A stretch of 41,503 nucleotides of DNA from the NCBI GenBank assembly GCA_003697105.1, contig RFFQ01000046.1, positions 1 to 41,503 on the forward strand, written 5' to 3'. Within the stretch, counting starts at the first letter, position 1. Each line of letters opens with the position of its first letter. This document shows positions 33,693-41,503 of this stretch, one piece after another. Position numbers and translations under genes: made by a program. The notes under the pieces are model-generated. The model was not told where the DNA came from. It saw nothing but the letters and a program-made list of their open reading frames with translations, and searched no databases. Source of the stretch: Gemmatimonadota bacterium. Its GTDB lineage: Bacteria; 4572-55; J002.

Positions 33693-36401
33693 TTATACGG
33701 CTCGTGCCAGTTCAAACCGTTTTCGGTACTTACGCTCCAAGGTATGTCGTAGGACATGGTTTGCCGGATGTGCCAATTCGGGGTCTGTCGCTACGACCTT
33801 AAACGCCAATTCGCGAGCGAGGAACAACACACCCGCATCTTCCACCAAATCCGCGACGTTCATTTCCGGCAGACCCGATTGCCGGGTACCGAAAAACTCC
33901 CCGGGACCCCGAATTTTCAAGTCCGCTTCCGCGATTTTGAAGCCATCGGTGGTTGAGGTCATAATTTCCAAGCGTTGCCGGGCAGTTTCACTCACCGGAT
34001 GGGAAGCAACTAAAATACAGTATGATTGGTAATTTCCCCGACCGACGCGCCCCCGCAACTGGTGCATCTGCGTTAAGCCAAACCGTTCGGCATTCTCGAT
34101 CACCATCACGGAGGCATTGGGCACATCGACCCCCACTTCAATCACGGTTGTGCTGACTAAAATGTGGTAGTGTTTCGCCAGAAATAACTCCATGATTTCG
34201 TCTTTTTCTTCCGCAATCATCCGCCCGTGTAACAGGGCGACCCGGAATGGCTTGAACTGAGGCTGTTTCCGGATGGCGTCTGCCATTTCGGTGGCAGCTT
34301 TCAAGTCCATTTTTTCCGACTCCTCCACGAGGGGATAGACAAAATACGCCTGCCGCCCCTCTTGCAGTTGTTGCCGCACAAAATCATAGAGTTTTTCCCG
34401 CTGTTGGTTCGTAACCCACGAGGTTTGGATCGCTTGCCGCCCGGGGGGCACCTCATCAATGATCGATACATCCAGATTACCATAGACGGTCATTGCCAAG
34501 GTGCGCGGGATCGGTGTTGCCGTCATTACCAACATATCCGGGTTTTGCCGAACACGTTCGGCATGTGCCAAAATAAAGGAGCGGTACCGGTACGCCGCCT
34601 CTTCCCCCAAAAGGGTCTTGAGACGCTGAATCAACTCACTTTTGAGGATAGGTTCCGTCTGGCACAGAGTTTTAAGCGAGTGGATCACCTCCGGTGGGAT
34701 ACTCCGCGCTTCCAAATCGCTCAGGGTATCAACCGTAAATTGATACGCATCCCGCCGTTCTAACTGATTATCGATCAAAGGCTTATACGTTTTGGCCTCT
34801 TTTGCCCCAATAACGATCTTCAAATAATCCGTAAAATTACGTTTGCTCATGGGTTTATTGATGAGCGCCGCCAGGGTCAATTTGACGTCCTCCGGGAGTG
34901 CGTCTTCTTGCTGCAATACCGCGAGACCGGACTCGGTCAAGATCACCTGTTTAACCTTTTTTAGGCGGGCAAAAATCCAGCTACTAAGCTCCGCTGCCAC
35001 CGGTTTGCCCGCCAAGGCGATCAATGTTTGGGTGAGATCGGCTTCATCGGTAAATGTTTGCCCTTTCAGGGTCGAAAGTTGGTCGAGCACTGCCGGTTCA
35101 ATCCGCAACCGCGCTAATTGCTGGAGGGTTTCGGGGGTGATCCGGTACAAAACCGACTTTTCGCGCAAGGCGGCACGTTGAATGACCCCGAAGCGGTGTT
35201 GTTCATCGATCACCACAAAACCGAGGTTGTGAAATTCGAGGGATTCTTGAATCAAAGCATGTGTGCCAACGACAATATCCGCGGCACCGGTCGCAATCTC
35301 GGAATAAGTAAGATCACGCTCCGTTTTGGTCAGCCCGCCGATGAGGCGCACCACTTTGACCCCGAGGTCATAGGAGGCAACCATCGCGGAAATCTTGCGG
35401 AAATGTTGCTCTGCTAGAATTTCCGTTGGTGCCATAATCGCCGCTTGGTAGCCATTTTCTACCGCGATGAGCATCACCAACACCGCCACAATGGTCTTCC
35501 CGGCGCCAACATCTCCTTGAAGCAAACGGTTCATCGCGTTTTCACTACGCATATCCGCCACAATTTCACGGATGGCACGTTTTTGGGCGCGGGTCAACTC
35601 AAACGGTAACGAATCGACCAACTTCCGTGAGAGAGTTCCCCCCTCGGGGAACTGGATCGCTCGGCAATCTTTCGTGGAAAGGCTAAACTCCCGTTTTTGT
35701 AAAGCGAGCATCAATTCCAAATAAAAAAGTTCCTCAAAAGCCAATCGATCATGTGCTTGCTCTTGCAACGCCATGGAATCCGGGTAGTGAATGTGCTTTA
35801 CCGCCGCTTTCAAACTCATCAGATTTGCCGCTTTTAGTACATAAGTGGGGATCGATTCCTCAACATGGGCAAGATAGTGATCCACCGCATATTTCATAAT
35901 TTTGCGGACGTGTTTTTGGTACAATCCGGCAACAAGGGGATAGATTGGTACAATTCGCCCCGCATGGAGGGCTTCTTCTTTACCGGAGATCACCTCACAT
36001 TCGGGATGGATCATACTGAGCGCACCCCGAAATTCATTGACCTTCCCACTGACCAACACTTCATCGCCAATCTCAAACTGGTTGTAGATATACTTGGCAT
36101 TAAAAAAGTTACAAGCGAGGAATGCACTTTCATCGGTGATCATCACAGTGAACATTTCCCCACGGGAGGTTTGTTTTTTCGCAAAAGAGTGTACGGCGCC
36201 GCAGATGGTTGCCTCTTCCCCATCCTCCAAATCGATAATGCGTTGCAGGGTACTCCGATCCACATAGCGGCGGGGCACATAGGAGAGTAGCAGGTCTTCC
36301 ACCGTGAAAATCCCCATTCCGTTGAAAAGCTCCGCGCGGCGGGGTCCAACCCCCTTTAGGTACATGATGTTATCGGTGATTTTGGGTTCAGGTCTGCTCA
36401 T
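33693..36401 (-). CDS. recG: ATP-dependent DNA helicase RecG with a large helicase-domain insertion
   Basis: 902 residues, versus about 690 in typical RecG. The N-terminal wedge/OB domain, Walker A 'GDVGAGKT' (296-303), DEQHRFG (399-405), TATPIPRT (627-634), 'TTVIEVGVDVPNASVMVIE' and 'QLRGRVGRG' are all intact. RecG remodels stalled replication forks and branched DNA. Between DEQH and TATP, normally ~30 residues apart, there are ~228 residues: an extra ~200-residue, mostly helical block. It has no intein splice motifs. It appears to be a genuine in-frame domain insertion rather than damage, since the flanking motifs are perfect. No clear ribosome site precedes ATG 36401; a promoter lies 48 nt upstream. 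Confidence 0.95.
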   Translation of the reverse strand: MSRPEPKITDNIMYLKGVGPRRAELFNGMGIFTVEDLLLSYVPRRYVDRSTLQRIIDLEDGEEATICGAVHSFAKKQTSRGEMFTVMITDESAFLACNFFNAKYIYNQFEIGDEVLVSGKVNEFRGALSMIHPECEVISGKEEALHAGRIVPIYPLVAGLYQKHVRKIMKYAVDHYLAHVEESIPTYVLKAANLMSLKAAVKHIHYPDSMALQEQAHDRLAFEELFYLELMLALQKREFSLSTKDCRAIQFPEGGTLSRKLVDSLPFELTRAQKRAIREIVADMRSENAMNRLLQGDVGAGKTIVAVLVMLIAVENGYQAAIMAPTEILAEQHFRKISAMVASYDLGVKVVRLIGGLTKTERDLTYSEIATGAADIVVGTHALIQESLEFHNLGFVVIDEQHRFGVIQRAALREKSVLYRITPETLQQLARLRIEPAVLDQLSTLKGQTFTDEADLTQTLIALAGKPVAAELSSWIFARLKKVKQVILTESGLAVLQQEDALPEDVKLTLAALINKPMSKRNFTDYLKIVIGAKEAKTYKPLIDNQLERRDAYQFTVDTLSDLEARSIPPEVIHSLKTLCQTEPILKSELIQRLKTLLGEEAAYRYRSFILAHAERVRQNPDMLVMTATPIPRTLAMTVYGNLDVSIIDEVPPGRQAIQTSWVTNQQREKLYDFVRQQLQEGRQAYFVYPLVEESEKMDLKAATEMADAIRKQPQFKPFRVALLHGRMIAEEKDEIMELFLAKHYHILVSTTVIEVGVDVPNASVMVIENAERFGLTQMHQLRGRVGRGNYQSYCILVASHPVSETARQRLEIMTSTTDGFKIAEADLKIRGPGEFFGTRQSGLPEMNVADLVEDAGVLFLARELAFKVVATDPELAHPANHVLRHTLERKYRKRFELARAV
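34539..35156 (-). other. ~200-residue insertion between RecG helicase motifs II and III
   Basis: Residues ~416-621 of RecG. It begins after 'QRAALREK' and ends before 'NPDMLVMTATP'. It is helix-rich with repeated Leu/Ala/Lys patterns, for example 'PETLQQLARLRIEP' and 'PEDVKLTLAALINKP', which could be tandem helical hairpins. Codon use looks like that of the rest of recG, so it is not a recent foreign insertion. Confidence 0.8.
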
Positions 36402-36448
36402 AATGGTATGGAAACGTCAAAGTTCGCTGGATATGGACGGTGCGGATA

Positions 36449-36477
36449 ACTCTACACAAATTTGGAGTAATTGTCAA
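36449..36477 (-). promoter_or_regulatory. Sigma70-like promoter for recG
   Basis: On the minus strand TTGACA (36477-36472), a 17-nt spacer, TAGAGT (36454-36449). The -35 is a perfect consensus, the -10 matches four of six. It lies 48 nt upstream of the recG ATG. Confidence 0.65.
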
Positions 36478-36498
36478 TTCCGGTTTTGGAAAACGTTG

Positions 36499-36527
36499 TT
36501 GAAAAATTAGGCTGAATATGATATATT
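36499..36527 (+). promoter_or_regulatory. Sigma70-like promoter for the phosphatase-mgtE operon
   Basis: TTGAAA (36499-36504), a 17-nt spacer, TATATT (36522-36527), 49 nt before ATG 36577. Only 21 nt separate its -35 from that of the opposing recG promoter. Confidence 0.7.
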
Positions 36528-36576
36528 GAAGCCAACTCATAAACTACTTTTGAGTCTCAACATGAAGGAAAGGGAA

Positions 36577-37062
36577 ATGCCTTATACAATTTTGTTTGTG
36601 TGCAGTGGCAATACCTGCCGCAGTCCGATGGCAGAAGGAATTCTGCGTGATTTTCTGATCGACAAATATGGGGATCGAGTGGTTGTAAAATCCGCCGGAA
36701 CACTGGGTATTGTCAATTCGCCGGCGGCAAGTATGGCCATTCAGGTTTGCCGGGAATTGGAAGTGGATATTTCAGGGCATTTGTCACAGGGGCTTACCCC
36801 GGAACTGGTTGCCGAAGCCGATCTGATCCTGTGCATGGCATACCATCACAAGTCGGATGTCTTGGCGTTGTTTCCCGAAGCGCGTTCTAAAACCTATCTG
36901 CTGAAGGAGTTTGCCCAATCCGCCGACACCAATTTGGAAGTGGATGACCCCATCGGCGGGAGTTACACCGTTTATAAACGCAGTCGAGACGACATCTACG
37001 AGCATATTAAAGCCGCCTTACCGGAGATCGAAGCCCGAATTGAGGCGGCGGAGAAGCTCTAA
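36577..37062 (+). CDS. Low-molecular-weight phosphatase, YwlE-like
   Basis: 161 residues, the usual length. The P-loop is at the N-terminus: 'LFVCSGNTCRSP' with nucleophile Cys9 and Arg15, and the general-acid Asp is in 'VDDPIGGS' (Asp124-Pro125). The loop residue Thr13 matches protein-arginine phosphatases such as YwlE, where LMW tyrosine phosphatases carry a bulkier residue (often Ile). That suggests arginine phosphatase activity; it is inference, and no mcsB-like kinase gene is nearby. ATG 36577 has AAGGAAAGGG just upstream. The stop is followed at once by the mgtE ATG, so the two are co-transcribed. Confidence 0.92.
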   Translation: MPYTILFVCSGNTCRSPMAEGILRDFLIDKYGDRVVVKSAGTLGIVNSPAASMAIQVCRELEVDISGHLSQGLTPELVAEADLILCMAYHHKSDVLALFPEARSKTYLLKEFAQSADTNLEVDDPIGGSYTVYKRSRDDIYEHIKAALPEIEARIEAAEKL

Positions 37063-38421
37063 ATGACCCCAGAATCCGTCGATATCCGGAAATTAGCGCA
37101 GAATGTCGAAGCACTAGTTGACCGGCACGAGGAAGATCGAATTCCAGAACTTCTGGACGGGGTACATCCGGCAGATATTGCGGAAATTTCCGAACGTTTA
37201 GATGCCGAAGACCAAAAAGCGCTCTTTGAGAATTTAGATGTTGAAGTTGCCTCCGATGTCCTCCCGGAAATTTACGAGGATGCGCAAGAAGATTTACTGG
37301 AACATCTGGAAGCCGAGCAACTTTCCGGAATTCTGGGCGAAATGGAAGATGACGAGATCGTCGATTTGCTCGATGGGTTAGAGGTAGCCAAGCAGGAAAA
37401 AATCTTGGCGCTGTTCGACCCCGAAGATGATCTGAACCTGCGCCGCTTGCTGGAATATCCAGAAGATACCGCCGGTGGGCGGATGACCACCTCCTTTATC
37501 GCGCTCCACCAAGATCAAACGGTACGCGACGCCATCCGGGCAATCCGGGCGGAAGTAGAAGAGGCGGAGGATTATAATTTTATCTATGTGGTAGATAGTG
37601 CCAAACGGCTGGTTGGCTTGGTCTCTATGGTGGATTTGATCCTGCATAAACGCGGCACTACCTTGAAAACCATCATGGAGCCAGACCCCATCCGGGTCAC
37701 CACGGATCAGGATCAAGAAGACGTCGCCAATATCGCTAAAAAATACAATTTGCCAGTGGTGCCCGTAGTTGACGCCGCCGGACGGTTGGTTGGACGTATC
37801 ACGCTGGATGATATTCTGGAAGTTCTCGCGGAAGAAGCCGCCGAGGATATTTCATTTCTGGCAGGGACACACGAAGATGAGGAAGCCCACCGCTCGATGA
37901 TCCGGATTGCCGGAGTGCGACTGCCGTGGCTAGTCCTTGGGCTTTTCGGAGAAATTCTGGCAGCAATGGTCATGAGCCGCTTTGAAAGTACGCTGGAGAC
38001 CATCCTGTCACTCGCCTTTTTCATCCCGGTCATTATCGCACTGGGTGGAAGTACGGGGATGCAATCCACGGCCATCGTCATCCGCGACCTTGCCACAGGA
38101 GAAATCACCCTTCGAGACACCTTGCCCCGCGTCCTGCGGGAGATCGGCATCGGCATTATCAATGGGATTGCCTGTGGGCTGTTGATTATGCTGGTGGCGT
38201 ATCTGTGGCAAGGCAACCCCCGGTTAGGGGTCGTCATTGGGTTGGCAATGCTCGCCGTGGTAGTGATTGCTTCCAGTGTAGGCGCCATCGTACCGCTCTT
38301 GCTGAAACGGTTCAACGTTGACCCAGCTATCGCAACGGGACCATTTGTGACGACTTCCAATGATGTGCTGGGGATTTTTATCTATCTCGGTTTAGCCACC
38401 CTGTTTATGCGGTGGTTGTAA
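37063..38421 (+). CDS. mgtE: Magnesium transporter MgtE
   Basis: 452 residues. It has a cytoplasmic N domain (~1-130, rich in acidic residues), a CBS pair (~136-265: 'GGRMTTSFIALHQDQTV' to 'LVGRITLDDILEVLAEEAAE') and five membrane helices (~285-452) ending 'GIFIYLGLATLFMRWL'. MgtE is a Mg2+-gated channel; the acidic N and CBS domains sense cytoplasmic Mg2+. Start 37063 directly follows the previous stop, with GGAG 9 nt upstream. There is no room for an Mg riboswitch before it. Confidence 0.97.
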   Translation: MTPESVDIRKLAQNVEALVDRHEEDRIPELLDGVHPADIAEISERLDAEDQKALFENLDVEVASDVLPEIYEDAQEDLLEHLEAEQLSGILGEMEDDEIVDLLDGLEVAKQEKILALFDPEDDLNLRRLLEYPEDTAGGRMTTSFIALHQDQTVRDAIRAIRAEVEEAEDYNFIYVVDSAKRLVGLVSMVDLILHKRGTTLKTIMEPDPIRVTTDQDQEDVANIAKKYNLPVVPVVDAAGRLVGRITLDDILEVLAEEAAEDISFLAGTHEDEEAHRSMIRIAGVRLPWLVLGLFGEILAAMVMSRFESTLETILSLAFFIPVIIALGGSTGMQSTAIVIRDLATGEITLRDTLPRVLREIGIGIINGIACGLLIMLVAYLWQGNPRLGVVIGLAMLAVVVIASSVGAIVPLLLKRFNVDPAIATGPFVTTSNDVLGIFIYLGLATLFMRWL

Positions 38422-38444
38422 TTCGTTCAGTGCCATACTGTTAT
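38416..38444 (+). promoter_or_regulatory. Possible promoter for thiL-prmC
   Basis: TTGTAA (38416-38421), a 17-nt spacer, TGTTAT (38439-38444), 36 nt before the thiL start. The -35 overlaps the mgtE stop. Weak match. Confidence 0.3.
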
Positions 38445-38479
38445 CGATATATACGTTCCATCTTTAATTGAGGGCTTTT

Positions 38480-39490
38480 ATGAACCTAAAAACCTTAGGT
38501 GAATTCAATTTTATCGATCTAATTAAAGAAAAAGCAATTGTCCATCCGGACCATGTCATTACTGGGATTGGGGATGACAGCGCCATTTTCCAATCGGATC
38601 GAAACCGGGTGAACGCGATCAGCACGGATACCTTAGTGGAAGGCATCCATTTTGTGCGGGATCAGGTCACGCCGTATGATGTCGGGTTGAAAGCGCTGGC
38701 AGTCACCCTGTCCGATTTAGCGGCGATGGGGGCACGTCCGGCTCATGCGCTGATGAACCTCTCCGTACCGCCGGATATTGAACTGGCGTATCTGGAGCAA
38801 CTCTTTGCCGGTTTTTATGATTTAGCACTGATCTACAACATCAATCTCATCGGCGGTGATCTGACCGCCTCCCGGCGGGACATTACCATCAGCGTCACAG
38901 TGGTCGGGGATGTCTCGCGGCGCCGTGCGTTGCACCGTAACGGCGCCCAACCCGGGGATAAACTGTTGGTAACCGGTACGCTCGGCAATAGTGCTGCCGG
39001 ACAGATGCTCTTAAGTAAATCACTTGAATTTACCAATGAATCCGCCCGAGAACGGCTGATCAAAGCGCATACCCAACCCAAGCCGTACATCTTTGAAGGC
39101 GAATTCATCGCGGAAAGTGGATGCGCCACCAGCATGATTGATATTAGTGACGGGCTGAGCTCTGACCTCAATCACATTGTGAACCAAAGCCAAGTCAGCG
39201 CCCAAATTTACGCCAGTAAATTACCTAGTTCCGATGAACTCCGTTCGTTTTGCGATGCGACCGGTACGAATCCACTGGAGTTGCTGTTGCATGGCGGAGA
39301 AGAATATTCATTGCTATTTTCGCTCAAACCGGTTCAAGCCGACCTGTTTATTGCCAGCTACCAGCACCGGTTTAATAGCCACATCACGGTCATCGGTGAA
39401 ATCGTGGAGGGCTACGGTATGCAGTTGATCGACGCCACCGGTAAATCCACGGAGATTGAACCCGCAGGCTGGGACCATTTTGCGCCATGA
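38480..39490 (+). CDS. thiL: Thiamine-monophosphate kinase
   Basis: 336 residues. It phosphorylates thiamine phosphate to thiamine diphosphate with ATP, the last step of the pathway. Hallmarks: 'TGIGDDSAIFQ', 'STDTLVEGIHFV' and 'ALAVTLSDLAAMGARP' (metal-binding Asp residues), 'IGGDLTAS' and 'MIDISDGLSSDLNHI', with 'LLLHGGEEYSLLFS' in the C-terminal half. ATG 38480 has GAGGG 5 nt upstream; an upstream TTG in frame is less likely. It overlaps prmC by 4 nt. Confidence 0.96.
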   Translation: MNLKTLGEFNFIDLIKEKAIVHPDHVITGIGDDSAIFQSDRNRVNAISTDTLVEGIHFVRDQVTPYDVGLKALAVTLSDLAAMGARPAHALMNLSVPPDIELAYLEQLFAGFYDLALIYNINLIGGDLTASRRDITISVTVVGDVSRRRALHRNGAQPGDKLLVTGTLGNSAAGQMLLSKSLEFTNESARERLIKAHTQPKPYIFEGEFIAESGCATSMIDISDGLSSDLNHIVNQSQVSAQIYASKLPSSDELRSFCDATGTNPLELLLHGGEEYSLLFSLKPVQADLFIASYQHRFNSHITVIGEIVEGYGMQLIDATGKSTEIEPAGWDHFAP

Positions 39491-40350
39491 GACTGATTGA
39501 CGCTCTGAATAGCGCTACAGAACGTTTCGCAACTGCCGGAATTGATGCCCCGCGCGATAATGCGGAACAACTGTTGTGCGCCGTGCGAAATTGTCCCCGC
39601 AGTGACCTGTTTGTGCACGCCACTCAGACCTTAACAGATGCCGAACTACAGCAATTTCAAACCTATGTAACCCAGCGCCTGACTCGCAAACCGTTACAGT
39701 ACATTGTGGGTCGGGTGTCATTTTATAGCGTGACATTAACGGTTACACCGGCAGTTCTGATTCCCCGCCCAGAAACAGAATTGCTGGTTGAAGCCGTCCT
39801 TCAGCGGCTACCATCAGGCACCGTGAGAGTCGCGGATATTGGAACGGGTAGTGGCGCCATTGCCCTCGCAATTGCAGACCAACGTCCCGATGCCGAAATT
39901 TTTGCCACGGATATTTCTGAAACGGCTCTAACCGTCGCCCGTGAAAATGCGGTGCAAACGGGTTGTAAATCTCGCATCCATTTTGTGCGGGGGGATTTGC
40001 TCTCCCCATTTACGCCCTCCTTTTGGCAATCCTTTGATGCCATTGTTAGCAATCCACCGTATGTGGCGAAACATGAGCGGGATCAACTCGCCCCGGAGGT
40101 GATCCAGTATGAGCCACACCAAGCGTTGTTTTCGGGGCAATGCGGTACATCTCATCACCAGCAGTTGATCGATGGCGGCTGGCGTTACCTTAAACCCGGT
40201 GGCATTTTGGCGCTGGAAATGGGACACGGACAAGCACCCACCCTGAGCCGTCTGGCAAACGCTACCGGGCACTACCGGTCGCTCACCATTCTACCGGATT
40301 ACAACGGGATTGACCGCATTTTTATTGGGAAAATACGGGAACCAGATTAA
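39487..40350 (+). CDS. prmC: Peptide chain release factor N5-glutamine methyltransferase
   Basis: 287 residues, near the usual ~280. It methylates the GGQ glutamine of release factors using S-adenosylmethionine. The SAM-binding 'VADIGTGSGAIALAIA' (GTGSG at 119-123) and the active-site NPPY (189-192, 'SNPPYVAKHERDQLAPEV') are intact, with the family motif 'IPRPETELL'. The ATG overlaps the thiL stop (ATGA), so translation is coupled. prfA, its common neighbour, is not present here. Confidence 0.96.
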   Translation: MRLIDALNSATERFATAGIDAPRDNAEQLLCAVRNCPRSDLFVHATQTLTDAELQQFQTYVTQRLTRKPLQYIVGRVSFYSVTLTVTPAVLIPRPETELLVEAVLQRLPSGTVRVADIGTGSGAIALAIADQRPDAEIFATDISETALTVARENAVQTGCKSRIHFVRGDLLSPFTPSFWQSFDAIVSNPPYVAKHERDQLAPEVIQYEPHQALFSGQCGTSHHQQLIDGGWRYLKPGGILALEMGHGQAPTLSRLANATGHYRSLTILPDYNGIDRIFIGKIREPD

Positions 40351-40407
40351 CGTGACAATGCACGGCAGGTATTCTGGCAACCAACCACCCCACCGTGGAG
40401 CTTAAAT

Positions 40408-41364
40408 GTGACACCATTGCGTGCCTATTACCGTATTTGGGGATACTGGTCTAAAAAATTGAAGGGTCACCCGGATCGAGCTAAATTTATGGCGTTAAAG
40501 TTCGTTGAAATATTGATTTTTGCCCTTTCCCCAGATGCACCACCGCCAGACCGCCCACCCTATAAACCTTTCCCCCCCGCAACGAAAAATGCCGTGCCCG
40601 AATCACCCACAATCGCGCTGGTTGTGCCCTGTTACATAAAAGATGAAATGGGTAAACAGCAGTTAGAGATGCTAATAAGGACAATCCAACAGCAAACTAG
40701 ACAACCCGATTGGATTATTTTAGTCGATGATGCTTCACCGTTTAGCTATGATCTGGATTCCCCTGTTGAGATCATCCGTCTTGCCCCAAATGGAGGACCT
40801 GCCCGTGCCCGAAACGCCGGTAAAGCGCGGGCAGAAGAACTGGGTGCGGACATCATTGCCTTTACCGATAGCGATTGCCGGTTAAGTCCAACGTGGGTTG
40901 AAACAATTATTGAGGCATTTCAAACTAGCCGGGAATTTCAAATATTATCGGGAAATACCCTTTCCTATGGCAACTCGTGGTTTGACAACTATCATGAGAT
41001 TAACGGAACGTTAAACGGGAGACAATTCAAGGATTCTAACCGGCTTCTTTATGGCACCACAGCAAATTTGGCAATCACCCGCAACGTCAATCAACAGATA
41101 GGTTTTAACGATAAATTTCCATCTGCGGCAGGTGAAGATATTGAATTTTGCTTTCGGGCAAATGAGTTTGGATATGCCATCGGCTACATCCCAGCGATGG
41201 TTGTGTATCATGATTTTAATTACTCGAATTCGTTACAGGATAATCTTCAAAAGTTCGTCAACTTATTCCGTAAATACGCCGCCGGACAACCTCGACTTCT
41301 CAAGATTATTCCGAATTATTACGATTATCTGGATAAGACAGAAGGCATTCGAAGAGAACATTGA
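40408..41364 (+). CDS. Family 2 glycosyltransferase
   Basis: 318 residues. GTG start at 40408, with TGGAG 8 nt upstream; the overlapping ATG at 40406 is followed by a stop. The GT-A fold is evident: 'TIALVVPCYIKDEMGKQ', 'WIILVDDASPF' (nucleotide-binding Asp), 'GGPARARNAGKARA', the metal-binding 'FTDSDCRLSP', and the acceptor-site region 'AGEDIEFCFRANEFG'. The sugar and acceptor cannot be inferred; no polysaccharide genes are in the window. A short hydrophobic patch near residue 25 might aid membrane association. It lies 57 nt after prmC. The region after its stop holds nothing recognisable to the window end. Confidence 0.88.
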   Translation: MTPLRAYYRIWGYWSKKLKGHPDRAKFMALKFVEILIFALSPDAPPPDRPPYKPFPPATKNAVPESPTIALVVPCYIKDEMGKQQLEMLIRTIQQQTRQPDWIILVDDASPFSYDLDSPVEIIRLAPNGGPARARNAGKARAEELGADIIAFTDSDCRLSPTWVETIIEAFQTSREFQILSGNTLSYGNSWFDNYHEINGTLNGRQFKDSNRLLYGTTANLAITRNVNQQIGFNDKFPSAAGEDIEFCFRANEFGYAIGYIPAMVVYHDFNYSNSLQDNLQKFVNLFRKYAAGQPRLLKIIPNYYDYLDKTEGIRREH

Positions 41365-41503
41365 AAGCATTGAAAGACAAAATAAAGCACTACTTTTTGA
41401 CTCGTAAAATTTATATCTCGTTCCATAGTACACGACAAAACTTGAAAAAAAGTCCACTTTCTTCTACTTTCTAGAACAATCCGCTCCTTTTCTCGTTCTA
41501 AAT

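Noticed and set aside
34539-35156. Intein within RecG
   Set aside because: No Cys or Ser splice start and no terminal His-Asn followed by Cys, Ser or Thr at the ends; the block is helical and lacks a homing endonuclease motif.
36966-37062. Mg-sensing riboswitch before mgtE
   Set aside because: mgtE starts directly after the preceding stop, leaving no untranslated leader.
37713-38360. A 215-codon open frame on the minus strand across mgtE
   Set aside because: It lies wholly antisense to the transmembrane half of mgtE, its product is low-complexity Ser/Thr/Ile-rich, and it has no ribosome site. It is a shadow of the real gene.
1-41503. CRISPR array, tRNA or rRNA genes, prophage
   Set aside because: No regularly spaced direct repeats, no tRNA cloverleaf and no rRNA or phage structural gene was noticed on either strand.
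41365-41503. Start of another gene or a terminator at the right edge
   Set aside because: Only AT-rich sequence with stops in all likely frames and no hairpin with a T-tract could be seen.

Overview
The window looks like chromosomal DNA of a diderm (outer-membrane) bacterium of middling GC content. The evidence is OmpA-type peptidoglycan-binding domains, a predicted outer-membrane beta-barrel, Sec signal peptides, Shine-Dalgarno leaders and sigma70-like promoters. Very large secreted DUF11-type proteins, an ABC-2 permease fused to a CPBP protease and paired GAF/SpoIIE phosphatases together recall FCB-group or Calditrichota/KSB1-like genomes. That placement is inference. No rRNA, tRNA, CRISPR array, prophage or intact insertion sequence was seen.

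Region 1 (1-14559, minus strand) is a cell-surface cluster transcribed leftwards: a 173-aa single-module DUF11-like secreted protein, a 1075-aa secreted multi-module protein, a ~2741-aa giant (DUF11-like repeats, an SdrD-B-like domain, two OmpA domains, a long beta-barrel and a C-terminal beta module), and a protein cut by the window edge that carries a lamin-tail domain. A perfect 16-bp hairpin sits just upstream of the giant gene. Region 2 (14560-15370) is an ~810-bp gap. It holds a decayed zinc-ribbon transposase start whose three lesions can be reconstructed, with its promoter and ribosome site still visible, followed by the dxr promoter.

Region 3 (15371-20654, plus strand) is a co-directional run: dxr (MEP isoprenoid pathway), an unknown membrane protein, a zinc-type oxidoreductase, a DEDDy 3'-5' exonuclease, a DUF21-CBS membrane protein and a SixA-like phosphatase. 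A bidirectional-looking hairpin separates it from region 4.

Region 4 (20714-36401, minus strand) reads from recG through yggS and divIVA. It continues into a tight set of genes: a small unknown protein, a retropepsin-like protein lacking its catalytic Asp, two transmembrane GAF/SpoIIE phosphatases, a NatA-like ATPase, two small unknown proteins and an ABC-2 permease/CPBP protease fusion. An M20 peptidase and an aldo/keto reductase follow. The retropepsin-to-permease set is the best candidate for an undescribed functional unit: several junctions overlap by 1-4 nt or are 1-2 nt apart, and it joins extracytoplasmic sensing, phosphatase output, an exporter and an intramembrane protease.

Region 5 (36577-41364, plus strand) starts at a promoter back-to-back with that of recG. 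It encodes a low-molecular-weight phosphatase of YwlE type, MgtE, ThiL, PrmC and a family 2 glycosyltransferase. Starts were moved inward from the longest open frame wherever a ribosome site, signal peptide or family length supported it.
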